Program-made: the position numbers and the translations under genes
Part shown: positions 53,244-61,096 of the stretch, one piece after another
How positions within the stretch are numbered: position 1 is the stretch's first letter
Layout: each line of letters opens with the position of its first letter
Assembly: GCA_017161075.1 (NCBI GenBank)
Contig: CP046174.1
Location: 1,426,001-1,490,000 of the forward strand
Origin: Erysipelotrichaceae bacterium 66202529
GTDB lineage: Bacteria; Bacillota_I; Bacilli_A; Erysipelotrichales; Erysipelotrichaceae
Length of the DNA stretch: 64,000 nt
Reading direction: 5' to 3'
Notes under the pieces: generated by a model
Databases searched by the model: none
Seen by the model: only the letters and a program-made list of their open reading frames with translations
Told to the model about the DNA's origin: nothing

Positions 53244-53369
53244 GACTCTATTTGTGAGCTCTGTTTAAAAAGCTCTGTTTAAAAAACTCTGTTTAAAAAA
53301 CTCTATATAAAAAACTCTATATAAAAAGCTCTGTATAAAAGGCTCTATTTGAAAAGCTCTATTTAAAAT
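53244..53369 (+). repeat. Tandem repeat, nine units of 14 bp
   Basis: Nine 14-bp units close to GCTCTGTTTAAAAA follow each other without gaps. Units differ in the third quarter (GTTTA, ATATA, GTATA, ATTTA), and the first (ending TTGTGA) is the most diverged. Each unit has a CTCT and an A-run. Confidence 0.9.
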
Positions 53370-53527
53370 GAATGCTATAGCTTTATCCCTTATGATCATG
53401 ACGGCTTGCTGTGTGAGGTGTACTAATAAAGTACATTGCAGAAAGGAGGATGACATTTGCACTTACACGGTACACAAGGCTGCTTAATTCTGCTATAATT
53501 TCAGAAGCAAAGGAATCAGGTGATACT

Positions 53528-54898
53528 ATGGAAATCAAAGCATTGGTAACAAAACAGCGGAACTATTTTCGTACACAGGCGACAAAGGATATAAATACAC
53601 GCCGACAGGCGTTAAAAAGACTGAAAGCAGCGCTGCGGGAAATGGAAGCGGAAATTCATGAAGCACTGCGTAAAGATCTCAATAAGTCCGATATGGAAGC
53701 CTATATGAGTGAGACCGGTATGGTGCTGAGTGAGCTGACCTATCAGCTGCGTCATATGGAGCAGTGGGCAAGGCCGAAGCGGGTTCGTACGCCGCTTGCA
53801 CAGTTTTCCGCTAAAAGCTGGACACAGAGTGAGCCATATGGCGTTGTGCTTGTGATGGCTCCATGGAATTATCCCTTCCAGCTCGCACTTGAACCGGTTA
53901 TTGGGGCAATCGCGGCAGGGAATACGGTCATTATTAAGCCGAGCGCCTATGCTCCGGCAACCTCTGCTGTCATTGCGAAGCTCATACAGCACTGCTTTTC
54001 CAAGGAATATGTGGCTGTTGTAGAGGGAGGACGCAAAGAGAATACAGAGCTGCTGGAGCAGCGCTTTGACTATATCTTCTTTACCGGTGGTGTTGAAGTA
54101 GGCCGTCTGGTCATGTCCAAGGCTAGTCGCTATTTAACGCCGGTAACGCTGGAGCTAGGAGGAAAGAGTCCGTGTATCATCGATAAAACAGCAGATCTGA
54201 AGCTGGCAGCACGACGCATTGCTTTTGGAAAATTTCTGAATGCCGGACAGACCTGTGTCGCACCGGATTATGTATATGTGGAGGAGTGTGTAAAGCATGA
54301 ATTTCTGGCCTATCTGCAGGATAGTCTGTATACATTTTTTCAGGGAGAGGCACTGTACAGCGACAGCTATCCAAGTATTGTGAATGAAAAGCATTTCAAG
54401 CGGCTCAGCGCCCTGCTGCAGGACGGCTCTGTTTGTATAGGGGGGAGAATCTGTGAGGAAACTCTGCAAATCGAACCGACGGTACTTGAGGATATCACCT
54501 GGCAGCATCCAATCATGCAGGAGGAAATTTTTGGGCCGCTTCTTCCCGTGCTGACCTTTACCAGTCTGGACGAGGTCATACAAACCTTGCTGGATAAGGA
54601 AAAGCCGCTGGCGCTGTATCTGTTCACAAAAAATAAAAAGGCAGAGCATAAGGTGCTGTCAACACTGAGCTTTGGCGGCGGCTGTATCAATGATACTATT
54701 ATCCATTTGGCAACGAGTGCAATGGGCTTTGGCGGTGTTGGACAAAGCGGTATGGGAAGTTATCACGGCCGGGAAAGCTTCAAAACCTTTTCTCATAATA
54801 AGAGCATTGTGAAAAAAGCGAACTGGATCGATCTTCCGTTTCGCTATCATCCATATACAAAATGCAAAGACCGTCTTGTCCGCATGTTTCTGAAGTAG
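53528..54898 (+). CDS. Aldehyde dehydrogenase family protein
   Basis: The 456-residue protein is a class 3-type aldehyde dehydrogenase (YwdH/ALDH3 group, shorter than the 500-residue class 1/2). It has the NAD site VLVMAPWNYPFQ, FTGGVEVG, the general base Glu in TLELGGKSPCII and the catalytic Cys in NAGQTCVAPDYV. It oxidises aldehydes to acids. The ATG at 53528 behind AGGTGAT is a better start than the in-frame codons from 53450. TATAAT near 53494 may be its -10. It is followed 7 bp later by the deacetylase gene, a probable operon. Confidence 0.9.
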   Translation: MEIKALVTKQRNYFRTQATKDINTRRQALKRLKAALREMEAEIHEALRKDLNKSDMEAYMSETGMVLSELTYQLRHMEQWARPKRVRTPLAQFSAKSWTQSEPYGVVLVMAPWNYPFQLALEPVIGAIAAGNTVIIKPSAYAPATSAVIAKLIQHCFSKEYVAVVEGGRKENTELLEQRFDYIFFTGGVEVGRLVMSKASRYLTPVTLELGGKSPCIIDKTADLKLAARRIAFGKFLNAGQTCVAPDYVYVEECVKHEFLAYLQDSLYTFFQGEALYSDSYPSIVNEKHFKRLSALLQDGSVCIGGRICEETLQIEPTVLEDITWQHPIMQEEIFGPLLPVLTFTSLDEVIQTLLDKEKPLALYLFTKNKKAEHKVLSTLSFGGGCINDTIIHLATSAMGFGGVGQSGMGSYHGRESFKTFSHNKSIVKKANWIDLPFRYHPYTKCKDRLVRMFLK

Positions 54899-54905
54899 GC
54901 CGTAT

Positions 54906-55700
54906 ATGCGACAGAGAAAACAAGGGCTCCTTCTTTTCTGCGTGCTTTTGGTATTGTATGCGGGAAATGCAGTAGTCAATGCATTTGAAACAGAGGACAG
55001 CATTCCCATCATCGGTTACCATCACATCGTTCCAGATGCCGATAAAAAAGCATATTTTGCGACCAATATGTGGGTGGTTTCACTTTCTGATTTTGAACAG
55101 CAGATGAAGCTGCTACAGGAAAAGGGCTATCACAGCATTACACTGGATGATGTGTATGCGTGGAAGCAGGGCAAGAAAAAGCTGGATGCGAAAAGTGTTG
55201 TTATCACCTTTGATGATGGCTTTTATTCCACAACGAAATTTGCGCAGCCAGTATTGAAGCGCTATGGCTTTACAGGCTCCGTGTTTGTCATCGGCTCGGC
55301 TATCGATGAACACCACGGCCCCTATAAGCCTTCCATACGCCAGCATGCATCTCACGCAGATATGAAGGATGAGCAGGTCCTGCAGTATTATTCCCATTCC
55401 TATAATCTGCATCATAAGGATAAAAATGGATTCCGTATCAACCAATTAAGCAATAAGCAGCTGCGTAAAGATACCGAACAGGCCGCTGAACAGGGATCGA
55501 TTGCTTATTACGCCTATCCGTATGGAAAGTATAACAAACGAATACAGAAGATATTACAGGAGCAGGGAACACGGCTGGCTTTTGGATATAATGAAAACCG
55601 GAAGGCAAAGCGCAGTGATGATTCCTATGCACTGCCGCGCTTCAATGTCAACGCCTATACCAGATTGGATGTATTTTGGGCGATGATCGAGAGCAGGTAA
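54906..55700 (+). CDS. Exported polysaccharide deacetylase
   Basis: The 264-residue protein has a signal or anchor helix (GLLLFCVLLVLYAGNAVVNA) and a NodB-type polysaccharide deacetylase domain. Visible are IPIIGYHHI, the metal and base motif VVITFDDGFYST, a late YAYPYGKYN motif and a final LPRFNV. It removes acetyl groups from cell-wall or surface glycans outside the cell. The usual H-x3-H metal motif is not clear; YYSHSYNLHH is the nearest candidate. The start lies 7 bp after the dehydrogenase gene. Confidence 0.87.
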   Translation: MRQRKQGLLLFCVLLVLYAGNAVVNAFETEDSIPIIGYHHIVPDADKKAYFATNMWVVSLSDFEQQMKLLQEKGYHSITLDDVYAWKQGKKKLDAKSVVITFDDGFYSTTKFAQPVLKRYGFTGSVFVIGSAIDEHHGPYKPSIRQHASHADMKDEQVLQYYSHSYNLHHKDKNGFRINQLSNKQLRKDTEQAAEQGSIAYYAYPYGKYNKRIQKILQEQGTRLAFGYNENRKAKRSDDSYALPRFNVNAYTRLDVFWAMIESR

Positions 55701-55813
55701 GAAAAAAACACAGATTTTTCCTCCACCATTGTGATACGCCTATGTTGGGCATCGGACATTTGCATATAGTGGATTGAGATGGATGAAATCTCATATAAAG
55801 GAGGAAATCTTAT

Positions 55814-56317
55814 ATGTATAACTCAAGATGTAATTGTTCTTCCAACAGCGGACACAGATCAAGCTGCGCACGCAATGGAGAGAGAATTATGGTAAACCAG
55901 TCAGGCTGCAATACGGAATGCCGTTCCCGCTGCTCCTGTGTCAACACCTATCGTCCGGGATGCGGAGGAAATCACAACAGCTGCGGCTGCAATCATCACA
56001 ATGACTGCGGTTGCGGAAGCAGTGGTAATTCTCAGGGCTGCGGCTGCGGAAATCACCGTCCATGTCCACCAAGACCATGTCCGCCAAGACCGTGCCCGCC
56101 ACGTCCGTGTCCACCAAAACCGTGTCCGCCAAGACCATGCCCACCAAGACCGTGTCCTCCACGCCCAAGCTGTGAGGATCGCTGCCGTGAGCAGTATCGC
56201 CGCTGCATGAGAAACTGCCGACTGCGTGATGATGATCTGCGTGAGGATTATGCGGAAGCATTCGACTATGAGGAAACGGATAGAAACTACGGGGAATTTG
56301 AGGATTACAACGATTAA
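55814..56317 (+). CDS. Cys/Pro-rich repeat protein, possible spore-coat protein
   Basis: The 167-residue protein has three parts: a Cys/Asn/Gly-rich N-terminal half (CGCNHHNDCGCG, GCGCGNH), seven tandem copies of the five-residue repeat CPPRP (one as CPPKP, the last ending in PS), and an Arg/Asp/Glu-rich tail with four more cysteines (CEDRCREQYRRCMRNC). No signal peptide. Such composition is seen in spore coat or exosporium proteins that crosslink through disulfides. The Cys content suggests disulfide networks or metal binding. A strong GGAGG site lies before the ATG and a terminator after the stop. I do not recognise a named family. Confidence 0.7.
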   Translation: MYNSRCNCSSNSGHRSSCARNGERIMVNQSGCNTECRSRCSCVNTYRPGCGGNHNSCGCNHHNDCGCGSSGNSQGCGCGNHRPCPPRPCPPRPCPPRPCPPKPCPPRPCPPRPCPPRPSCEDRCREQYRRCMRNCRLRDDDLREDYAEAFDYEETDRNYGEFEDYND

Positions 56318-56354
56318 AGACTGATTCCTTTTTCAGGCGATTCATATATCAAGC

Positions 56355-56389
56355 AGACCTCTGTGCAAATGTGCAGGGGTCTTTTTTTG
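56355..56389 (+). terminator. Intrinsic terminator of the repeat-protein gene
   Basis: AGACC (56355-56359) pairs with GGTCT (56378-56382), with inner CTG/CAG pairing, followed by T7. Confidence 0.8.
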
Positions 56390-56962
56390 TAACAGTGATG
56401 TACTAGCATATGATACGACTAATGCTATACAGCAGAAACAGGTGATGTATGTATCCATACAATGAGGTACTGAGCTGGTTGGTTAGCTGTTTAACTGGGG
56501 AATCAATGTGCTTATTTGTGGGAAATTTGATGCAGACAAATAGAGAAAAGCGTTTATTAACGGTATGGATAAAGAAAAAAAGACAATGCCAGCATCCTTA
56601 TTACATATGTGTGTAATGATGAAGGTTTATGCATGATTAAACAAGAAAATCGCGCCTATTATCAGCGCTTTAAAGTGTTATGTAAAAGCTGAGTTAAAAG
56701 CTATTTGGATAAACATAGATGATATACATAGATATACATAGATATACATAGATATAGATAGATATAATATAAACCAGCTTCCTCTGTGTTTTCTTATGAA
56801 AGTATATTGCGTTCTAAATCATGATATTTTGTATTTTATTTTATAATGCGCACCAGCAAACTGAAAATAGCAGCCGATGTTTATGGTAAATAGGTTGCAC
56901 TGCCATATTTTATTGTATATAATAGGGAACAATCTAATACAATAATACGAAGGAGGTTTCCT
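56390..56962. other. Intergenic stretch of 573 bp
   Basis: The stretch is AT-rich and shows no gene. It holds the short tandem repeat at 56721-56770 and, near its end, TATATAATAGGG, a likely promoter for the gene at 56963. Confidence 0.45.
56721..56770 (+). repeat. Short tandem repeat, five 10-bp units
   Basis: GATATACATA occurs three times in a row and is followed by two altered units (GATATAGATA, GATATAATAT). Confidence 0.85.
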
Positions 56963-57607
56963 ATGGATACTATAAAGCATGTTGTCTGGGACTGGAACGG
57001 TACTCTGCTGGATGATATTGATGTCAGTATGGATGCATTAAATACGATTTTGAAAAAAGAAAAGCTGCCTCTGGTACTGGATAAGGCAGAATATCGGAAA
57101 TATTTTCAGTTTCCGGTAATCGAATATTATAAGAAGGTTGGCTTTGATTTTGATAAAACGCCGTTTCCTATATTAGCAAAGGAATATATGCGTTATTATC
57201 AGCCGCACAGTATGGACTGCTCCCTGCATGAGGGAGTTACCGAAATGCTGGCTCAGCTGAAGCAGAAGGGACTGCATCAGTATCTGCTGAGTGCCAGTGA
57301 TTTACATTTTCTGCATGAACAGCTGGACAATTATGATATTAAACAATATTTTGAACAGGTGCGCGGTCTGGATAATATCCATGCGGCAAGTAAGGCAGAG
57401 CTGGCAAAGCGTTTTGTACAGGAAAGCAGGCTGAATCCGCAGGAGGTCGTTTTTATCGGAGACAGTGTCCATGACAGTGAGGTTGCCCATGGTGCGGGCT
57501 GTCACTGTATCCTGATTGCCAATGGTCATGAGGATAAGGGGAAGCTGGAGCAAACCGGCTGTGTGGTTGTTGACAGCATTCGTGACTGCAGTTCCCTTAT
57601 GGCATAA
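56963..57607 (+). CDS. HAD-family hydrolase (phosphoglycolate phosphatase-like)
   Basis: The 214-residue protein is a haloacid dehalogenase-type phosphatase. It has motif I VVWDWNGTLLDD (nucleophile Asp), motif II LLSASD, the motif III Lys region and motif IV VFIGDSVHDSEVA. The cap domain sits between I and II, as in phosphoglycolate phosphatase. Substrate unknown. AAGGAGG precedes the ATG. It is convergent with the Crp/Fnr regulator, one base from its stop. Confidence 0.88.
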   Translation: MDTIKHVVWDWNGTLLDDIDVSMDALNTILKKEKLPLVLDKAEYRKYFQFPVIEYYKKVGFDFDKTPFPILAKEYMRYYQPHSMDCSLHEGVTEMLAQLKQKGLHQYLLSASDLHFLHEQLDNYDIKQYFEQVRGLDNIHAASKAELAKRFVQESRLNPQEVVFIGDSVHDSEVAHGAGCHCILIANGHEDKGKLEQTGCVVVDSIRDCSSLMA

Positions 57608-58309
57608 TTACTGAGAGAAGCTGGAGGACTCCAGTTCTTTTTTTATGGCTGTGATCTGTTGTTCACTGATTTGCAGCTTTCCGTGCATACAATCCACAAG
57701 TCCCTCCTGTGACAGGGTGAGAATGATGCGATTGCAGGTACGGACACTGCAGCCGATGGAAGCGGCAATCCGCTCTCTTGTTGCATTCAGCCGGCCTCCC
57801 TTTTGTGAAATGGAGCGTGTCAGAAAGAGCAGCAGCCGAGTACGGTTATCCATAAATAGATACTGGCGCTGAAGCTGTGTCTGAACAGACAGCTCCTGCA
57901 TAAGCATTTGTGTCCGAAGAAAGAGGGCATTTGCGTCCTGCTTCATCCATTGCAGATAGGCAGTGGCACTGATTTTTACACATACGGAGGCTTCCATTGT
58001 TTTCAGCGTTACATAATGTCCCTCTATACCGGTAAACAGCTCAAAATCACCGACAATATCCACCGGCTGCAGCTCTGTGAAGCTGTAGGGGATATCCACA
58101 ACGCGCTCCTCGATTGCCTGAAGCCTTCCACTAAGCAGCAGAAAAACGGCACTGCTGGATTGATAGGTGGAAATTAGATTCCGATTCTTCCGCATACGAA
58201 TCAGCTGCATCTGCTGCATAATTTTTGCGGGACAGTTTGCGAACAGCTGCTTCAGCATGTCATGATGGCATTCCTGTGTTTCCTCCAGTAGTTCCTTCAG
58301 GGTTGTCAT
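57608..58309 (-). CDS. Crp/Fnr-family transcription regulator
   Basis: The 233-residue protein has an N-terminal cyclic-nucleotide-binding-like beta barrel (about 20-120; GDFELF), a dimer helix, and a C-terminal winged helix (about 155-220) with RERIAASIGCSVRTCNRIILTLSQEGLV. Cysteines for an oxygen-sensing iron-sulfur cluster are not arranged as in Fnr, so another ligand is likely. It is divergent from deoD-deoB and may control purine nucleoside use. A palindrome lies 25 bp before its start. Confidence 0.85.
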   Translation of the reverse strand: MTTLKELLEETQECHHDMLKQLFANCPAKIMQQMQLIRMRKNRNLISTYQSSSAVFLLLSGRLQAIEERVVDIPYSFTELQPVDIVGDFELFTGIEGHYVTLKTMEASVCVKISATAYLQWMKQDANALFLRTQMLMQELSVQTQLQRQYLFMDNRTRLLLFLTRSISQKGGRLNATRERIAASIGCSVRTCNRIILTLSQEGLVDCMHGKLQISEQQITAIKKELESSSFSQ

Positions 58310-58334
58310 AAAAGTTCACCTTCTTTACAAAAAG

Positions 58335-58348
58335 AGGACAAATGTCCT
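58335..58348. promoter_or_regulatory. Palindromic operator before the Crp/Fnr gene
   Basis: AGGACA-AA-TGTCCT has perfect 6-bp arms. It lies between the start of the regulator gene (58309) and deoD (58452), a natural position for autoregulation and control of the nucleoside genes. Confidence 0.6.
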
Positions 58349-58451
58349 TTTTTATCACCTGCACCTATAGTATGATAATATTGTAGAAAAAGCAAGCAGG
58401 ATGTATGAGAAGGCAATTCTCGTAAACCCTAACTGAAGGAGGAATTTACTT

Positions 58452-59168
58452 ATGTCAACACCACATAACGCTGCCGCAAAGGGCGATATCGCCAAAACCG
58501 TTTTAATGCCGGGAGATCCGCTGCGTGCGAAGTACATCGCTGAGACCTATCTGGAAAATCCGGTACAGTTCAACACCGTCCGCAACATGTTCGGATATAC
58601 AGGAACCTATAAGGGAAAAAAGATTTCCGTCATGGGAAGCGGTATGGGAATGCCGAGCATCGGAATTTATTCCTATGAGCTTTATAAATTTTACGATGTT
58701 GAAAATATCATTCGTATTGGAAGTGCCGGTGCCTATACGGATACCTTAAAGCTGTTTGACCTGGTACTGGCAGACAGTGCATGGAGTGAATCCACATTTG
58801 CCAAGGCACAGGCAGATGTAGACGGTGATATTCAAAAGCCGAGCGCTGAGCTGAATGCAGAAATTGAAGCTGCCGCAGCCAGAGTGAACAAACCGCTGAC
58901 TAAGGCAAGAATCCATTCCAGTGATGTATTCTATCACGAAGATAACGTAGACGGACATAAGGAATTTTTTGAAAAGCATGGCTGTGTCTGTGTGGAAATG
59001 GAAAGCTTTGCCCTGTTTCACAATGCCAGAGTACTGAACAAGCGTGCTGCGTGCATTCTGACCATTTCCGACTCTTTAGTAACACATGCCGAAACAACGG
59101 CAGAGGAACGCCAGACATCCTTTAACGATATGATGCTGGTTGCCCTGGAGACAGCTGCAGCACTATAA
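58452..59168 (+). CDS. deoD: Purine nucleoside phosphorylase DeoD-type
   Basis: The 238-residue protein matches the hexameric DeoD type. It has STPHNAAAKGDIAKTVLMPGDPLRAKYI at the start (His for the neighbouring subunit site), GSGMGMPSIGIYSYEL, RIGSAGAY, and VEMESFAL with the conserved Glu. It splits purine nucleosides with phosphate to base and (deoxy)ribose-1-phosphate. The product goes to phosphopentomutase, encoded 51 bp downstream. AAGGAGG before the ATG. The order deoD-deoB is the reverse of the common one. Confidence 0.95.
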   Translation: MSTPHNAAAKGDIAKTVLMPGDPLRAKYIAETYLENPVQFNTVRNMFGYTGTYKGKKISVMGSGMGMPSIGIYSYELYKFYDVENIIRIGSAGAYTDTLKLFDLVLADSAWSESTFAKAQADVDGDIQKPSAELNAEIEAAAARVNKPLTKARIHSSDVFYHEDNVDGHKEFFEKHGCVCVEMESFALFHNARVLNKRAACILTISDSLVTHAETTAEERQTSFNDMMLVALETAAAL

Positions 59169-59219
59169 GCATCCCCGGGGATACCCGGCAGGATAAGACA
59201 GATAAAGGAGGCTTTACGT

Positions 59220-60410
59220 ATGAAACCATATAAGAGAATTTTTACCATCGTCATCGATTCTCTCGGAGTCGGTGCGATGCCCAATGCCGCAGAATACGAT
59301 GATGTAGGTTGTGACACCCTGGGACATATCGATGCTCATATGCCGGACTTTAACATACCAAATCTGGCAAAGCTGGGACTGGCGAATCTGCATCCGCTCA
59401 AGCATGTTGCCCCGGTATCCGAGCCAAAGGGATACTATACGAAGCTGCTGGAGGCAAGTGTTGGAAAGGATACGATGACCGGACACTGGGAAATGATGGG
59501 ACTCCATATTACTACACCGTTTAAGACCTTTACTGAAACGGGCTTTCCACAGGATCTGATCGATGAGCTGGAACGCCAAACAGGCCGTCATATCATTGGA
59601 AATAAATCAGCCAGCGGAACAGAGATTCTGGATGAGCTGGCAGAGCAGGAAATCAATAACGGTGATTTGATTGTTTACACATCCGCGGATTCCGTACTGC
59701 AGATTTGTGGAAATGAAGAAACCATGGGAGTGGAAACCCTGTATCATTACTGTGAAATTGCGCGTGAGCTTACCATGCGGCCGGAATGGATGGTAGGCAG
59801 AGTCATTGCCCGTCCGTATACCGGAAGTAAAAAGGGTGAATTTAAACGTACGAGCAACCGTCATGACTATGCCTTGAAGCCTTATGGAAAAACTGCTCTG
59901 GATGCGCTGAAGGATGCCGGTTTGGATGTTATCAGCATCGGAAAAATCAAGGATATTTTCGATGGCGAGGGTATCACGCAGGCATTAAAATCCAAGAGCA
60001 GCGTCCATGGTATGGAACAGACGATTGAGGTTATGGATCAGGATTTCCACGGGTTATGCTTTGTAAATCTGGTGGATTTCGATGCACTGTGGGGACACCG
60101 CAGAAACCCAATCGGTTATGGTGAGGAGCTGGAACGCTTTGACAAGCTGCTGGGCGTTGTTCTGGATAAGCTGCAGGAGGACGATCTGCTCATCATCACC
60201 GCAGATCATGGAAACGATCCTACGTATAAGGGAAGCGATCATACTAAGGAAATGGTTCCGTTTCTGGCATACAGCCCGCGTATGGAAGGACACGGACTGC
60301 TGCCGGTAAGTGATACATTTGCAATGATCGGAGCTACCATTGCGGATAATTTCAAGGTGGCTATGCCGGAAAATACGATAGGAACAAGCTGTTTAAATCA
60401 ATTAAAATAA
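59220..60410 (+). CDS. deoB: Phosphopentomutase
   Basis: The 396-residue protein is a DeoB-type phosphopentomutase of the alkaline-phosphatase superfamily: [14 protein letters not shown] (metal Asp), [13 protein letters not shown] with the phosphorylated Thr, [13 protein letters not shown] and [17 protein letters not shown] metal ligands. It converts ribose-1- or deoxyribose-1-phosphate to the 5-phosphate. It forms an operon with deoD. AAGGAGG precedes the ATG. Confidence 0.96.
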   Translation: MKPYKRIFTIVIDSLGVGAMPNAAEYDDVGCDTLGHIDAHMPDFNIPNLAKLGLANLHPLKHVAPVSEPKGYYTKLLEASVGKDTMTGHWEMMGLHITTPFKTFTETGFPQDLIDELERQTGRHIIGNKSASGTEILDELAEQEINNGDLIVYTSADSVLQICGNEETMGVETLYHYCEIARELTMRPEWMVGRVIARPYTGSKKGEFKRTSNRHDYALKPYGKTALDALKDAGLDVISIGKIKDIFDGEGITQALKSKSSVHGMEQTIEVMDQDFHGLCFVNLVDFDALWGHRRNPIGYGEELERFDKLLGVVLDKLQEDDLLIITADHGNDPTYKGSDHTKEMVPFLAYSPRMEGHGLLPVSDTFAMIGATIADNFKVAMPENTIGTSCLNQLK

Positions 60411-60428
60411 GGTACTGATGAAACACTT

Positions 60429-60495
60429 AAAAGGCATCTGCACAGAAGGAATCGTAGAAGTGAATACGAGGTTCTTACGGCAGAGCCTTTTTTAT
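60429..60495 (+). terminator. Terminator of deoD-deoB
   Basis: AAAAGGCATCTGC (60429-60440) pairs with GCAGAGCCTTTT (60480-60491), with a single bulge, and runs into a T-tract. Confidence 0.75.
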
Positions 60496-60531
60496 TATAT
60501 ATTGTCCAAAGAGACGGCTGCCTTTAGGATT

Positions 60532-61071
60532 ATGGCAGGTTTTCATTCTGGCTTTTGTCCCTATTATTGTCCGGCAACGAATGAAAAAAACTATAAAAGT
60601 GATATAGCAGATATCGAAGGAGCAAGGTATCTGCGGCGACCATTTGATGTTGTATGGTATCCTGTTATATTTGTCATCGTCATGATACTGATATGCTCTG
60701 TTGTAAGAGGCAGATTGTTTACTTTTTCCTCTTTTTTTGTAGCTACAATGATCTTGTCTTTATGTAGCCTGCTTATCTCAAAAACAGGGAACTATATATA
60801 CAAAAAAATAAGAGGAAATAAGCTTGTCGCAATCCTGAATAAGGATGGTATCTATACTCCACGGCTGTTTTTAAGCTGGGATAAGATAAACCGGATGAAG
60901 GTACATTATGCACTGCCGAAAAGCGCAAGAGGTACCAGTTATTTTATTGAATTAGAATTCGTTATGAAGGTGGAGGATGCATTTCATTGTACAGAAAGTG
61001 TTTATATCTATTATGTCCCATTGAAAATGAGGAGGCATATAAGAACATATTTAAAACAGCGGGAGTCCTAA
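60532..61071 (+). CDS. Small membrane protein of unknown function
   Basis: The protein of about 179 residues has two transmembrane helices (VVWYPVIFVIVMILICSVV and FFVATMILSLCSLLI) followed by a basic, soluble C-terminal domain with VAILNKDGIYTPRLFLSWDKI, a pattern often seen in small PH-like membrane proteins. I do not recognise a named family. The frame is open to an ATG at 60418, but that part overlaps the deoB terminator and has no ribosome site, so I prefer the ATG at 60532 as a tentative start. Confidence 0.6.
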   Translation: MAGFHSGFCPYYCPATNEKNYKSDIADIEGARYLRRPFDVVWYPVIFVIVMILICSVVRGRLFTFSSFFVATMILSLCSLLISKTGNYIYKKIRGNKLVAILNKDGIYTPRLFLSWDKINRMKVHYALPKSARGTSYFIELEFVMKVEDAFHCTESVYIYYVPLKMRRHIRTYLKQRES

Positions 61072-61096
61072 AAAAGTAAGTGTAGGTTACGATACA

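Noticed and set aside
55941..56345. 134-codon open frame on the minus strand of the Cys/Pro repeat gene
   Set aside because: It mirrors the repeat on the plus strand, has no ribosome site and reads as a repetitive shadow (DTVLVDT-like).
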